Below, one piece after another: positions 1 through 12,145 of a stretch of DNA of 64,000 bases. A model generated the notes under the pieces. That model saw only the letters and a program-made list of their open reading frames with translations, searched no databases and was not told where the DNA came from. Source of the DNA: Nageia nagi (lineage: Eukaryota > Pinophyta); the NCBI GenBank assembly GCA_050084985.1, contig JBITNC010000001.1, forward strand, positions 118,854,001-118,918,000. The letters are read 5' to 3'. The position numbers were made by a program, and so were the translations under genes. Every line of letters starts with the position of its first letter. Position 1 is the first letter of the stretch.

Positions 1-660
1 AAAATAATCCAACTAACTAGTCCTTAAAAGGAGGAAACTAACTAAAAAATTTCCAAAAATAGGATAACCATAATTTATGCTAATAATTAGATAATTATAT
101 AAAAGGCACTAATGTAATTAAATACATCCTAATAAATAAATAAATCCTAATGCTAATGCTAATCCCCATCATTTATCCTATTACATCTCTATTTGCATAT
201 AAAACTACATCATTTTTGTCTAAAAATTATAAAAAAAATTGATTTGTAATATTTAATATTACTATTTCCATTTCCATTCAAATGTTAATCATACATCAAA
301 ATAATATGCCTATTTCATCAATTGTATGGAAAAATAATATGCAAATCGTATACTGCACCTTTTTTTATACGCAATTGTATGCCAAAATAATATGCCAATA
401 ATATTTCATAGAAATACGATAAATTATGCTAAAATCCATATGAAAAAATATGGGTTGACAAAACCATGATAACATCCACATCAAAAATATGTTGAAATAA
501 TATATATAGACATTTGAATATGCTAAAATGATATACATCTATACATCAAAATACATCAAAATGATATTCAGGTCTTATGTGAATACATCCACATAATTTC
601 TCAAAAATGATATAATATCGATACTATTTGCATCATGAGTATAAAATTATAGTACAACTA

Positions 661-2507
661 CTAATCTTCAATATTAACATCATTGCCAAATCCAAACTTA
701 GTACCTTTAGACTCACTACCACCACTTGACTAATCATCACATGACTCACTACCTGATCCACTATAATGCATATGCCCTAGTTGACATGCTGGCTCACTAT
801 ATGCCCTACTATGATGTGCTAGTTCATCCTCAAATTAATCATTGGATCTTATATCCTAGGTAGATATTGAATCACCCTCCTTCAATGCACCTACCTATGA
901 TGCACCCCCCACCTCTTGCAATGCAATACCCACATGCAAATAATTAAAAAATAAATATTAGTGTGCATACAATCACACTTACAAATATATGCATCACCTA
1001 CAAGAAATTCATGATATGCCTTTATTAATTAAAATAATTGAAATTACTTACACTAGCATTTAACATGTCATTGAGAGTTTGGTAACCATATGTGATGCCA
1101 TATTGGCATTTGTTCTCATTAGGAGATCAATTGAAATCTCTCAACTATAAAAAAAAATTTAATTAGTACTATATTAAAAACCATTTATCTAGCTTTATCA
1201 TTGAAAATCACTACATGTAGTAAATATACTTACAAATCTAGCTTCCATAGTCTTCACCCCTCCACTTCTTGCTTGATGCATAATACTACATCCCAATTTG
1301 GCAAGTTGAGACTTTGATGCTTTTTCTTATAGCATCTCCAAGCCTTGTGCTTTCCTTTTTTCTACCTTGCCTACTTTCTTAAGTAGCATCTTCCAAACCT
1401 TATTATGAAATAATTAATTAGTATTATGTTAAAATAATCAATTAATTAGGTTATTATAATAAATGGATATGATAATATTCATCCATACCTTCTCATGGAC
1501 ATCAATTAATTTTTGTGCTAGGGTTCTTTGGTTAAGGGGAAGTTTCATCACTTTTTATCTTATATGATCTCTAACCGTTTTCATATTCAAGCCTACCTAT
1601 TGGAGCACTTTTGTTTTCTCTCCACCCTTCACCAAATTCATGTTTCAAGTTTGTTATTATTCTCTTTTTTACTACAAAAACACAAATTATAACAAATTAA
1701 TTTTAGTCTTTTAAAATATTAAATTAAAGAAATAAAAAATACATACCAAATATTAATGATGCAAAAAATAAAAACAAATACATACCAAAAATCATCTTAG
1801 TTCTTCCATGGTCTATCAAGGGTTTTTGCAAATTCTTCTATTGCAGCATTTTGAAGAGATTTATAGGATAGTTTACCTAAAAAATAGTTGAAATCATATT
1901 AGTAAATTATCAATATACTTCTAATCAATATGAAAATTTATATTTTTCAACTTAAAACTATTACCATTTCCATCTTTTAGGACCTCTCCATTTTTTCTCT
2001 CAAAACTTTGAAGATTTATGGAGCCTTGATTCATCAATAAGTATTATTCATTGATTACTTTGCTAAAATCATATATTTCATGGAAACTAATTGAAATTAT
2101 GCTTCAAAATATAAATTAGAATAATGTTGTATTACTTATTAATAAATTAAGTAATTAATTATAAACAATTACCTGAACAAGCAATACTAAGTCTTTGCAA
2201 TGCTTATCTAGCCTCGCCACCCCCAATAATTGACATCAATTCATCTTGGCTAAACATACATTAAGCATATGCAACAACTCCCTTTAACTTCACTTTCTTT
2301 TCAATAAATTAAAAAATACATGATTACATTTCCTACTTAATGAATTATATATAGTATAATTTAAAATTTCATTGATATTACATAATACATATGGATACTT
2401 ACAAGTGTTTTTTATTTTCACAATATCATCTTTCTCTTTTTTTGTACCCTTCTCTTTTGATTTTTTTTTCCCTTATCATCTTTATCACCCTTCTTTCCAT
2501 GCCCCAT
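661..2507 (-). pseudogene. Decayed multi-exon gene, unrecognised, probably transposon-derived
   Basis: I do not recognise this protein. On the minus strand an ATG at 2505-2507 opens a lysine-rich N-terminus (MGHGKKGDKDDKGKKKSKEK and on) that ends at a perfect GTAAGT donor at 2397-2402. Further exon-like blocks follow: about 2290-2175 (contains DELMSIIGGGEAR), 2070-1985 (FERKNGEVLKDGNG), 1880-1795 (KLSYKSLQNAAIEEFAKTLD), 1640-1495, 1410-1235 and 1145-1050, several bounded by GT/AG. The last block (925-661) is Ser/Asp/Glu-rich and ends at a TAG at 661-663. In-frame TAG/TAA codons look like former CAG/CAA. A second CACTA-type protein is possible but unproven. Exon limits are approximate. Confidence 0.4.
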
Positions 2508-4484
2508 ATGTGGTAAATTGTGATCACTATAAGAAAGTAAATAAAATTAGGGATATAACATCAATATTTACTAAATAACATCAAAATACATTACTAATTA
2601 ATATATAACATCATTTACTAAATAACATCATAGGCACACAAATGTGTAGGATGATTTATAAAGAAGGCATTTGCAACCACCTACTAGATAATGGTGCAAG
2701 GGCCCTAATAGATAGACTTGATAACTTGTAAATAATGAGGAGTACAATGTTTCCTTTTGTATCTTATGTAATTACACAATGGTTATCCTTATCTTTGATA
2801 ATTTATATTTTTCTTACAAATACAAGGCATTTGCAAACACCTACTAGAGAATGGTTCAAGGGCCCTAGTTAATAGATATCTCGCTAGAACACAAATTGTA
2901 CGATATTATTTCTTCAACAAGATAGAGGAATAAAAGCTAAAACTTCATGAGGAAGCTAGTTGAATGGTCATTGATAATTTTTGGTAATTTTTTAGTATTT
3001 GCTGAGGCTAGAGAATATTAGAGAGCTTATAGGACTTGATTAGCAAGATTTTTAGAGATTATTGAGATTATATTTTATATTGAATATCCATTAGAGATAG
3101 TAACACTCTAGACTACAATGATTGCATATCATTTTGTTGGTTAATATATTAGTTATTAAAGCTCAAGTTTGAAGTGGATGTTTACTTGCATTATGGTTTT
3201 AGTGCTATAAATACTTATTTCATATTATGTGTGCACATTTTTATTATTGGTTATTTATTATTTTATGTCACAAATATCCATCCTCCATGATCATATGAAC
3301 TACATGGTAGCCTTTTATCTTAAGCATGAGAGGAATTAGTAGTATTAATGCTTGTGAAAGATGCAATCCACACTAAGTTAGAATCAATTCTTCACAATAT
3401 GCTCACAAAATTTAACTCAAGTTAATTTGAATACTTCATCAAAAATTCAACTAAACTATTGCAAATAAGTTCAATCGAATTCTACATGATATAAATTGAA
3501 AATCTTACTAGCAAAATAATTAATTTAAAAAATAATTGTTTCAAAAGATGTTTCATTAACAAGATTTAAGAAGATATTAACTAAATTTAATAAATTCTAT
3601 TTAATTTAGGAAGCAATTTCTTAGAACATAAGAAGAAAGTTTTGTGAAATTCTTAGTTTAAGAAGCAACTTCTTAGAACATAAGAAGAGTTTTAGAAATT
3701 GGTAGCAAAAAAACATTTTTGGAGAACAAGGAAGAGTTCCAGAGTTAAGATTTACATAGGTATAACCCTATTTTTATTGGCATTTCATTTTATGGTGCAA
3801 TGTAGAGAATTTATTTCAATTTCTTAGTGCATTTTAAATTTTTTTATTACATTATTGATGAGGAATTCAGAAAACTCTAACATATGGAATTAACTTTATG
3901 GGGAATTCAAAACATTTATGGGAAATTCAAAAAAACCTAGCATATGGAATTAAAGTTTGATTTTAGCATGCATTGTTGATAGTATACAATCAAAATTTAG
4001 AGAGAATTTCAAAAACCCTTATTTTTCAATGTAAATTTGTAAGAATTCCAAAAACCGTAGCTTTTTTAGTGTAAATTTGTGGGAAATTGAAACATGCAAG
4101 TAAGAATATACATACCTTATGAAAATTAGGAATAATGCAAAGGAATTTCCAAGAAACCCTTTCTTCTCACTTAAAATACAAAATCCTATAAGAAAACATG
4201 AAAAAAAATTGAAAAAAAATAAGTTAGAGTCAAGTGAAATTAGCTATAAATTGAGTTATAATTGAATGAAATTAGCTAAATGGAAACTTACTTGGTGCTC
4301 TCCTACTAAAAACTAACTTTTGTATCTTCTCTCCAAATAGGTTTGGGGAAAGTGATTGGTGAGGTGAAAAATGGTCCTACTTTTATTTTTTATGATTTTT
4401 AATGTAATCCAACTCAAAAAAGGATGCAAAATTGCATCCTATTTTGCTTCTAAATTGAAAAAATAAAAAAATTAAGTTAAAATC
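2508..4484. other. AT-rich intergenic stretch with short repeats
   Basis: I see no gene here. A direct repeat of about 55 bases, containing ACCTACTAGA and CAAGGGCCCTA, occurs at about 2662-2714 and 2822-2878. A second short duplication (AAGCAATTTCTTAGAACATAAG type) occurs near 3610 and 3662. From 3885 to 4090 the word GGGAATTCAAAA and the word CATATGGAATTAA recur. At 4421-4440 there is a small inverted repeat, GGATGCAAAATTGCATCC. Confidence 0.5.
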
Positions 4485-4988
4485 ATTATTCTTTGGGTTA
4501 GTGGTTAGGGTTACTATTAGGGTTAAAGTTAGGGTTAGTGTTAAGGTTAGAGTTAGGGTTAGTGGTTAGGGTTACTATTAGGGTTAAAGTTAGGGTTAGT
4601 GTTAAGGTTAGAGTTATGGTTAGTCATTAGGGTTAGTGTTAATGGCTAAGAGTTAGGGTTTGTGTTGGAATTAGCAATAGGGTACTTAGTGCTCATTAAG
4701 GTTAGGGTTAATGGTTAGGGTTAGGCTTGGTGTTTACGGTTAGCACTAATAGGTAGGAGTTAGGATTAGGGTTAGGGTTAGTGTTAAGGTTAGCATTGTA
4801 GCAATAGGGTTAGGGTTAATGGTTTGAGTTACGGTACATAATTAGTGGTTAGGGTTAGCATTAGGATTAGTGGTTAGGTTAGGATTAACATTAGGGTTAA
4901 TGGCTTGGATTATTAGTGGTTAGGGTTACTTTTAGGGTTAACATTAAGATTAGAGTTAGCATTAGCATTAAGGTTAGGTTAGGGTTAG
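4485..4988 (+). repeat. Degenerate telomere-like array, left block
   Basis: The block consists of GGTTAG, GGGTTA, GTTAGTGTTAAG and GTTAGCATTA words, mostly hexameric TTAGGG-like rather than the TTTAGGG plant heptamer. Copies of a 40-60 base stretch are visible around 4497-4560 and 4560-4625. The marker word GGGTACTTAGTGCTC appears near 4680. The block is the left part of an array interrupted by the LTR element at 4989. Confidence 0.85.
4984..4988. repeat. Target site duplication, left copy (GTTAG)
   Basis: It is identical to 10566-10570, directly outside the right LTR. Because GTTAG is itself common in the array, the match alone is weak, but both LTR ends fit it exactly. Confidence 0.75.
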
Positions 4989-6881
4989 TGTATATTCATA
5001 CATAATAAATTATTTATTAAAGCCCAGTGTACTTTACTTGTAATAGGCCAGAGTTAGTAGATAAAGCATTTTGAAATGAAATGATGATGTCACAGAAGAA
5101 AGGATGAAGCTCAGTTGTGGAAAAGCCCAAGTTCTGGAGGAGGTGAGGTCAGCAAGAGATAATTGAAGAAGCCAGAGCTCAAAAATTAAGTGTTTTAGAA
5201 GTAAAGCATTTTGGAATAAAATGATGATGTCATAGAGGATAAGATAGTCACATTTTGGAAAAGCCTAGGTTCCAGAGAAGATGAGGTTAGCAAGGGGAAT
5301 TGAGAAGTTGGGGTTAGTAAATAAAGCATTCTGGAAGAGATGACATCAACGATTCTGGGCCTTAACCCAAAACCGGAGCCTAGAAGTGATGAGGTCAGTA
5401 AGGAGTGATCAAATAGCCAGAGCTAGTGAGTAAAACATTCTAGAGGTAAGAGATGATGTCAGTGATTCTAGGCCTTAACCCAAAACCAGAGCCTAGAAGT
5501 GATGAGGCCAGTAAGGAGCGATCAAATAGCTGGAGCTCATAAATTAAGTGTTCCAGAAGTAGAGCATTTAGAATATAGAGATGACATCATCAGGGAGAAT
5601 GATGTTCACATTTTTGAATGAAACTAGAGCCCTGGAGATGATGAGGTTAGCAAGGGGAATTAAGAAGCTAGAGCTAGTGAGTAAAACATTCTGGAATGTA
5701 GAGAGGACATTAGCAATTTCGGGCCTTAACCCAAAACTGGAGCCCAAAAGTGATGAGGTTAGCAAGGAGCAATCAAATAGCTGAAGCCAGTGAGTAAAAC
5801 ATTCCAGAGGTAAGAGATAACATCACAGGGAGAATGATGTTCATATTTTTTAATGAAACTAGGTCCCAAAGATGATGAGGTCAGTGAGGAGTGATCGAAT
5901 AGCTAAAGCCAGTGAGTAGAGCATTCTGGAATGTAGAGATGAGGCCAGTAAAGGGGGATCGAATAGCTAAAGCTAGTAAATAGAACATCATGGTAAAGAT
6001 GATGCTAGCAAGAGGTTAGATCATAGTACCATCTGCAATCTACCCCATTTTTGTATTATTTTGCCAAGTGGTGTATGTAGGTAGTATCAGTTAAAAGAAG
6101 GCTAGAATCTTGAAGCCATTTTTGTAAACATTTCTATTCTACAATTCTTGTAACTATTGTTACTGCAGTATAAGTATATGAAAATAAAGTGAAAAAAGGG
6201 TCAGAAGCCTAGTATTGCTCTTTACATTTGTTCTCAAAGACCTGTAGTTTTTATCAGTAATATGATACCATCTTGACCTTTCTTGTCTAGCACTCGTAAT
6301 TATCATTCTTAATTTGGTTACATCGTGGTAGCTTGGCTTGTTTCCTGAATGATAATTGCAGGCTGCTAGTATAACTATGTCTGCTACATGGTAGAGTAAA
6401 GCTGGGAAACTATTAGAGAGTGAGAGCTTGTACCGTAGCTGCTACACTAGATTCAGGCCAAGGTTTCACACATTGTGAAAGCCCGCGTTGAACTAGTGAT
6501 CCACCTTGGCTTTCTCTCTTGTTACCCTAAGCCTTTTACTTAAATTCCTTGCACTCTACTCCTTTTATTTTCCCTCTCGTTACCCTAAGCCTTTTGCTTA
6601 AATCCCTCGCACCCTACTCTTTTTTATTTTCTCTCTTGTTACCCTAAGCCTTTTGCTTAAATTCCTTGCACCCTACTCTTTTTATTTCTTTCCTGTTACT
6701 CTACCCCTTTTGCTTGAATTCCTCGTACTCTACTCTTTTATTTCCTTTCCTGTTACTTTTTCTATGCCCAATAGATAAGGAACTGGCCTTCTCCAGAGAT
6801 CAGACTGTCACTATAGTCTGTTCATGATTTACTTTGGTTAAGATTGCTCACAACACATATATTACACAATCCTAATCAACA
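4989..6881 (+). repeat. 5' LTR of the gag-only element
   Basis: The LTR is about 1.89 kb with TG...CA ends. Its first half (about 5040-5990) is built of imperfect units of roughly 100-130 bases containing GATGAGGTCAGCAAGGAG, GATCAAATAGC, AGTGAGTAAAACATTC and GGCCTTAACCCAAAAC. Its last third carries a second, pyrimidine-rich tandem repeat (6521-6770). Confidence 0.9.
6521..6770 (+). repeat. Pyrimidine-rich tandem repeat near the LTR 3' end (about 58 bp units)
   Basis: Units start at GTTACCCTAAGCC (6521, 6579, 6638) and continue as GTTACTCTACCCC (6695) and GTTACTTTTTC (6752). A matching array occurs in the right LTR at about 10210-10440, shortened by part of a unit near 10270. Confidence 0.8.
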
Positions 6882-6892
6882 ATATTTCTTTT

Positions 6893-6910
6893 TGGCACGC
6901 TCGGTGGGAC
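6893..6910 (+). promoter_or_regulatory. Primer-binding-site-like sequence
   Basis: TGGCACGCTCGGTGGGAC lies 11 bases after the left LTR end, where reverse transcription would be primed from a tRNA. The position and the TGG start fit a PBS; the tRNA identity is not assigned. Confidence 0.55.
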
Positions 6911-7265
6911 ACGAAGAAACTTATTGGTGACTTTGCTGAAGCACTATCTATGGTATGTATTAAAGCAAATTATTTGTAAATATCATATGTGCTTTTGAAC
7001 CTATCACTTTCTTTTGCAACCTAGAGTTTATTTGGACAAGATCTAAAACTAGAGTAGCAAAAGAAGCACCAGATTTTAGAATGTTAGATACTCCTAAGAG
7101 AAAGACCCTGATCAAGTCCAAGTCTCTAAATAGTATCAGCTCCCTAAAATCATTTACCAAGCCAGAAACATCCAATCTTCATACTAGAAATACCTCTCCT
7201 GAAATGGCTAATCCACTCAGAATATTTATCCGAAATGGGACAATGGAGTACCAATAGCCCTGGCA

Positions 7266-7910
7266 GTGTTGCATGACATCCCAGCAAATGTTTTCAAAAC
7301 CCTTTCAGAGTTTGATGCAACATCAGAGAAAATAGCTTATGAGCATTACGTTGATGTAGCTGGCCTAGCTAAGATTCACAATATCCAGCATGAAGATGTC
7401 ATGGTAAGATTACTGGCTCAGTCTTTCAAAGGAAAGGTCCTAGACTGGTACAGGGGCCTTCCTAACAGATCTATAAACACTTGGGCTCAGCTAGTAGAGC
7501 CCTTTATCTTGGAATTTAATGAATTAGGAGATCCCTTTTCCTTGTTAACACAATTCACTTCTATCAAAAGATATGAGCAAGAAAATATCTCGAATTTCAA
7601 TATTAGATTCCAAAAAACTTGGGTGAGAGTTCCAATGCCAGTCAAGCCTCAGCAATTTCAAGCTTTAATGTATTACCTGAGAGCCTTTCCTCTGGATCTC
7701 TCTCTACAAATCCAAAATTCCAGAGTAAATACTTTCCCAGAGGTCTATAGACAAGTATTATATGCTGAATCCTATCTTATTGCAATTGGAAAATTGCCAA
7801 GTCGCATGCCAATGCCTTATTTTCCAATAACCGCCCAACAGCAAATTTTGAGACCTCAACCAATTAGTTTGGCTCCACCATTGGCCAGCATCCCCGCCCC
7901 TATCCAATAG
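7266..7910 (+). CDS. gag: Retrotransposon Gag protein
   Basis: This is the capsid-type Gag of the gag-only element, open for 214 codons. Residues 45-140 show the retrotransposon_gag pattern: VMVRLLAQSFKGKVLDWYRG followed by LPNRSINTW, LVEPFILEF, and later ISNFNIRFQKTW. The tail is Pro-rich. The true start is unclear: the open frame begins at a GTG, while an ATG at 7204 upstream lies in another frame, so splicing or an earlier frameshift is possible. There is no zinc knuckle in this stretch. An uninterrupted gag inside LTRs that have diverged is notable. The family call is firm; lineage (Tat/Athila-like) is inference. Confidence 0.8.
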   Translation: MLHDIPANVFKTLSEFDATSEKIAYEHYVDVAGLAKIHNIQHEDVMVRLLAQSFKGKVLDWYRGLPNRSINTWAQLVEPFILEFNELGDPFSLLTQFTSIKRYEQENISNFNIRFQKTWVRVPMPVKPQQFQALMYYLRAFPLDLSLQIQNSRVNTFPEVYRQVLYAESYLIAIGKLPSRMPMPYFPITAQQQILRPQPISLAPPLASIPAPIQ

Positions 7911-8685
7911 TGGCCATCAACCTTGCCAGTCCCTAGAGCTCCTTGGCCTTACCAGCCCCTCATCAGCCTAATATAAATCAAGGGGTAGCTTCATTGACAG
8001 AGATTTAGGAACTCCAAAATTTGTGTAGAAATATGGCAAATCAGATTACCATGCTAAGCAGACAAAGCAATGCAAGAAGATATCCTTATCCTGCTATAGA
8101 AAAGGCTCAAAATTTATTGAATGATGATGTAAGCTAAGCTTCCTCTTTTGGGTCAACCTCTGGTTTGTATTTGGCCTACAATGACGCTCATGAACAAATC
8201 ACATGTCCTATTTATCAATATCAAGAATATTTATCAAGAAGTGGGGGCATTCCTCTACCTGGTGTAGCTAACGACATAAGCTGAAATGTAAACTTGAGGA
8301 ATTTTGCACCAACGGGTATAGGAGGTTTTGCTATGGAAACAAGATCAAGGAAAAACCCCTAGTCTTTGGTATTCCAAAAAGAAAAGTTGAACCCCAAAAG
8401 AGCTCCGGAATCAATCATATCAAGACCTCCAGAGAAGAAATGAAATAGTAAAAGGTGGTTCGATGGTTGAAAATCAACTCTGGATACTTTCAGAGAAGGA
8501 AATTCGACATTGAAATGGGATGAGGACAGAGCTCTTTAAAAAAAAATTTTTTTTTTCGAATCCATGTGGTTCCGAACCCTATGTAGTAGCTAAATGCGTT
8601 GGTATTATTTTGGGTATTATTTTTCAGACTGGGTTCTAAATTCCTCTTTGATAAAGGTGAAATTTTCCCTCAGAGGTCACCATAA
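7911..8685 (+). other. Gag-proximal 3' internal region without pol
   Basis: Broken reading frames continue Gag-like low-complexity text (for example MLSRQSNARRYPYPAIEKAQ, then EKLNPKRAPESIISRPPEKK). No aspartic protease, RT or integrase motif is visible. A homopolymer run (A then T) lies at 8538-8557. The right LTR starts at 8686, and I see no clear polypurine tract before it. Confidence 0.6.
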
Positions 8686-10565
8686 TGTATATTCATACAT
8701 AATAAATTCTTTATTAAAGCCCCGGTGTACTTTACTTGCAATTATGAGTTCATTTTAAGACCCCCGGGGGTTTTTCTGGAGCAAACAAAATAGGCCGGAG
8801 TTAGTAGATAAAGTGTTCCAGAATGAAATGATGATGTCATAGAAGAAAGGATGAAGCTCAGTTGTGGAAAAGCCCAGGTTTTGGAGGAGGTGAGGTTAGC
8901 AAGAGATAATCGAAGAAGTTAGAGCCTGAAAATTAAGTGTTCTAGAAGTAAAGCATTCCATAATAAAATGATGATGTTATGGAGGATAAGATAGTCACAT
9001 TTTGGAAAAGCCTAGGTTCCAAAGAAGATGAGGTCAGCAAGGGGAATTAAGAAGCTAGGGTCAGTAAATAAAGCATTCTGGAAGAGATGATATTAGCAAT
9101 TCTGAGCCTTAACCCAAAATCAGAGCCTGGAAGTGATGAGGTCAACAAGGAGTGATCAAATAGCTAGAGCTAGTGAGTAAAACATTTTGGAGGTAAGAGA
9201 TGATGTTAGTGATTTCAGGCCTTAACCCAAAATTGGAGCATGAAAGTGATGAGGTCAGTAAGGAGTGATCAAATAGCTGGAGCTCGTAAATTAAGTGTTC
9301 CAGAAGTAGAGCATTTTGGAATATAGAGATGACATCACCAGGGAGAACAATGTTCACATTTTTGAATGAAACTGGAGCCTCAAAGATGATGAGGTCAACA
9401 AGGGGAATTGAGAAGCCAGAGCTAGTGAGCAAAACATTCTGGAATGTAGAGATGACGTTAGTGATCAAATAGTCGAAGCCAGTGAGTAAAACATTTTGAA
9501 GGTAAGAGATAACATCACAGGGAGAATGATGTTCACATTTTTGAATGAAACTAAGTCTTAGAGATGATGAGGTCAGTGAGGAGTGATTGAATAGCTGAAG
9601 CTGATGAGTAGAGCATTCCAAAATGTAGAGATGAGGCCAATAAAGGGGGATCAAATAGCCAGAGCTAGTAAATAGAACATCACGATAAAGATGATGCCAG
9701 CAAGAGGTTAGATCATAGTACCATCTATAATCTACCCTATTTTTGTAATATTCTGCCAAGTGGCATATGTAAGTAGTATCAGTTAAAAGAAGGCTAGAAT
9801 CTTGAAGCCATTTTCGTAAACGTTTCTATTTTATAATTCTTGTAACTGTTGTTACTGCAGTATAAGTATATGAAAATAAAGTGAAAAAAGGGTCAGAAGC
9901 CTAGTATTGCTATTTACATTTGTTCTCAAAGACCTATAGTTTTTATCAGTAATATGATACCATCTTGACCTTTCTTGTCTAGCACTCGTAATTATCATTC
10001 TTAATTTGGTTACATCATGGTAGCTTGGCTTGTTTCCTGAATGATAATTACAGGTTGCTAGTATAACTATGTCTACTACATGGTAGAGTAAAGCTGGGAA
10101 ACTATTAGAGAGTGAGAGCTTGTACCGTAGCTGCTACACTAGATTCAGGCCAAGGTTTCACACACTGTGAAAGCCCGCATTGAACTAGTGATCCACCTTT
10201 GCTTTCTCTCTTGTTACCCTAAGCCTTTTGCTTAAATTCCTCGACACTCTACTCCTTTTTATTTTCCCTCAAGCCTTTTGCTTAAATCCCTTACACCCTA
10301 CTCTTTTTTATTTTCTCTCTTGTTACCCTAAGCCTTTTGCTTAAATTCCTCGCACCCTACTCTTTTTATTTCTTTCCTGTTACTCTACCCCTTTTGCTTG
10401 AATTCCTCGCACTCTACTCTTTTATTTCCTTTCCTATTACTTTTTCTACGCCCAATAGATAAGGAACTAGCCTTCTTTGGAGATCAGACTGTCACTATAG
10501 GCTATTCATGATTTACTTTGGTTAAGATTGCTCATGATGCATATATTACACAATCCTAATCAATA
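8686..10565 (+). repeat. 3' LTR of the gag-only element
   Basis: The LTR is about 1.88 kb and matches 4989-6881 along its whole length, with scattered transitions and a few small indels. One difference is an extra segment near 8741-8790 (ATGAGTTC...CCCCCGGGGG) that is absent from the left copy. Another is a deletion of part of the internal repeat near 9450. Confidence 0.9.
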
Positions 10566-12145
10566 GTTAGCATTAAGGTTAGACTTAGGGTTATTGGTTA
10601 GGGTTAGCATTAGGGTTAGTGGTTAGGTTAGGATTAACATTAGGGTTAATGGTTTAGATTATTAGTGGTTAAGGTTACTTTTAAGATTAACATTGAGGTT
10701 AGAGTTAGGGTTAGCAGTAAGGTTAGGTTAGGGTTTAAGGTTAGTGGTTAGGTTAGGATTAACATTAGGGTTAATGGTTTGGATTATTAGTGGTTAGGGT
10801 TACTTTTAGGGTTAACATTAAGGTTAGAGTTAGTGTTAGTATTAAGGTTAGGTTAGGGTTAGCATTAAGGTTAGACTTAGGGTTATTGGTTAGGGTTAGC
10901 ATTAATGGTTAGGAGTTAGGGTTTGCATTAGCATTAACATTAGGGTGCTTAGTGCTCAAGGTTAAGGTTAATGGTTAGGATTAGTCTTAGTGTTTAAGGT
11001 TAGCATTAATGGTTAGTAGCTAGGGTTAGGGTTAGGGTTAAGGTTAGCATTATGGTTAGTGTTAGCATTATGTACTTAGTGGTTAGGGTTACAATTAGTG
11101 AGTAGGGTTAGGGTTAGAGTTAGGATATGTAATTAGTGGTTAGGGTTAGCATTATGGTTAGTTTCTAGGTTAGGGTTAGCATTAAGCTTAGAGTTAGGGT
11201 TAATGGTTAAGGTTATTGGTTAGGGTTAGCTTTAATAGCTAGGAGTTAAGGTTTTGGTTAGCATTAGTTGGTTAGCATTAGTGTTAGGGTGCTTAGTGCT
11301 CAAGGTTAAGGTTAAGCTTAGTGTTTAGGGTTAACATTTATGGTTAGGAGTTAGGGTTAAGGTTAAGGTTAGGGTTAGTGTTAAGGTTAGCTTTAGCATT
11401 AGGGTATTTAGTGGTCAAGATTATGGTTAATGGGTAGGGTTAGGCTTAGAGTTAGGGTACATAATTAGTGTTTAGGGTTAGCATTATGGTTAGTGGTTAG
11501 ATTATGGTTAGCATTAGGATTAGTGTTAAGGTTAGAGTTAGTGTTATTATTTAGGGTTAGCATTAATGGCTAGGAGTTCAGGTTTGGGTTAGCATTAGGA
11601 TTAGGGTACTTAGTGCTCAAGGTTAGCATTAATGGCTAGGAGTTAGGGTTTGGGTTAGCATTAGCATTAGGGTACTTAGTGCTCAAGGTTAGTGTTAATG
11701 GTTAGGTTTAGGCTTAATGTTTAGGGTTAACATTAATGGTTAGGAGTTAGGGTTAGGGTTAGGGTTAGTGTTAAGGTTAGCATTATCATTAAGGTACTTA
11801 GTGGTCAAGGTTATGGTTAGTGGGTAGGTTAGGGTTACCATTATGGTTAGTGGTTAGGTTAGGGTTAGTGTTAAGGTTAGAGTTAGGGTTAGTGGTTAGG
11901 GTTATTGGTTAGGGATAACATTAATGGATAGGAGTTAGGGTTTTGGTTAGCTTTAGCATTAGGGTACTTAATGCTCAAGGTTAGGGTTAATATTAGGGTT
12001 AATGGTTAGAGTTAGGCTTAATGTTTAGGGTTAGCATTAATGGTTAGGAATTAGGATTAGTGTTAGGATTAGTGTTAATATTAACATTAGCATTAGGTAC
12101 TTAGTGGTTAGGGTTTTGGTTAGTGGGTAGGGTTAGGGTTAATGA
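10566..12145 (+). repeat. Degenerate telomere-like array, right block, with recurring marker word
   Basis: The same GGTTAGGGTTAGCATTAG text as in the left block continues. A longer-range structure is visible: GGTACTTAGTGCTCAAGG or close variants recur near 10945, 11070, 11290, 11405, 11610, 11670, 11795, 11955 and 12090, each in similar context (GTTAGGAGTTAGGGTTTGGG before, GGCTTAGTGTTTAGGGTTAGC after). The array ends about 200 bases before the first CACTA gene. Confidence 0.85.

Larger units (their letters stand above)
4989..10565 (+). mobile_element. Non-autonomous LTR retrotransposon carrying only gag (TR-GAG type)
   Basis: Two long direct repeats (4989-6881 and 8686-10565), starting TGTATATTCATAC and ending ATCAACA/ATCAATA, flank an internal region of only 1.8 kb. 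That region holds a PBS-like site and one gag ORF but no protease, RT, RNase H or integrase. The element interrupts the telomere-like array. The 5 bases GTTAG at 4984-4988 recur exactly at 10566-10570, which proves the boundaries. The two LTRs differ at many transitions, so the insertion is not recent. The gag resembles Ty3/gypsy (Tat/Athila-type) gag. Mobilisation would have needed an autonomous partner. Confidence 0.9.

Noticed and set aside
715-725. CACTACCACC as a CACTA 5' terminus
   Set aside because: It lies inside a Ser/Gly-rich exon on the minus strand and lacks the CAAAAGG and GCATCC context of the other two ends.
4300-4330. CTCCTACTAAAAACTAAC as a decayed CACTA terminus
   Set aside because: Only the first six bases align with the known ends; too weak to call.
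9142-9759. 205-codon minus-strand frame
   Set aside because: It runs through the tandem repeats of the right LTR; its repeating protein text is a by-product of repeated DNA, and the left LTR does not keep it open.
4485-12145. True chromosome end
   Set aside because: The repeats are degenerate, not TTTAGGG, and dense transposon sequence continues on both sides.
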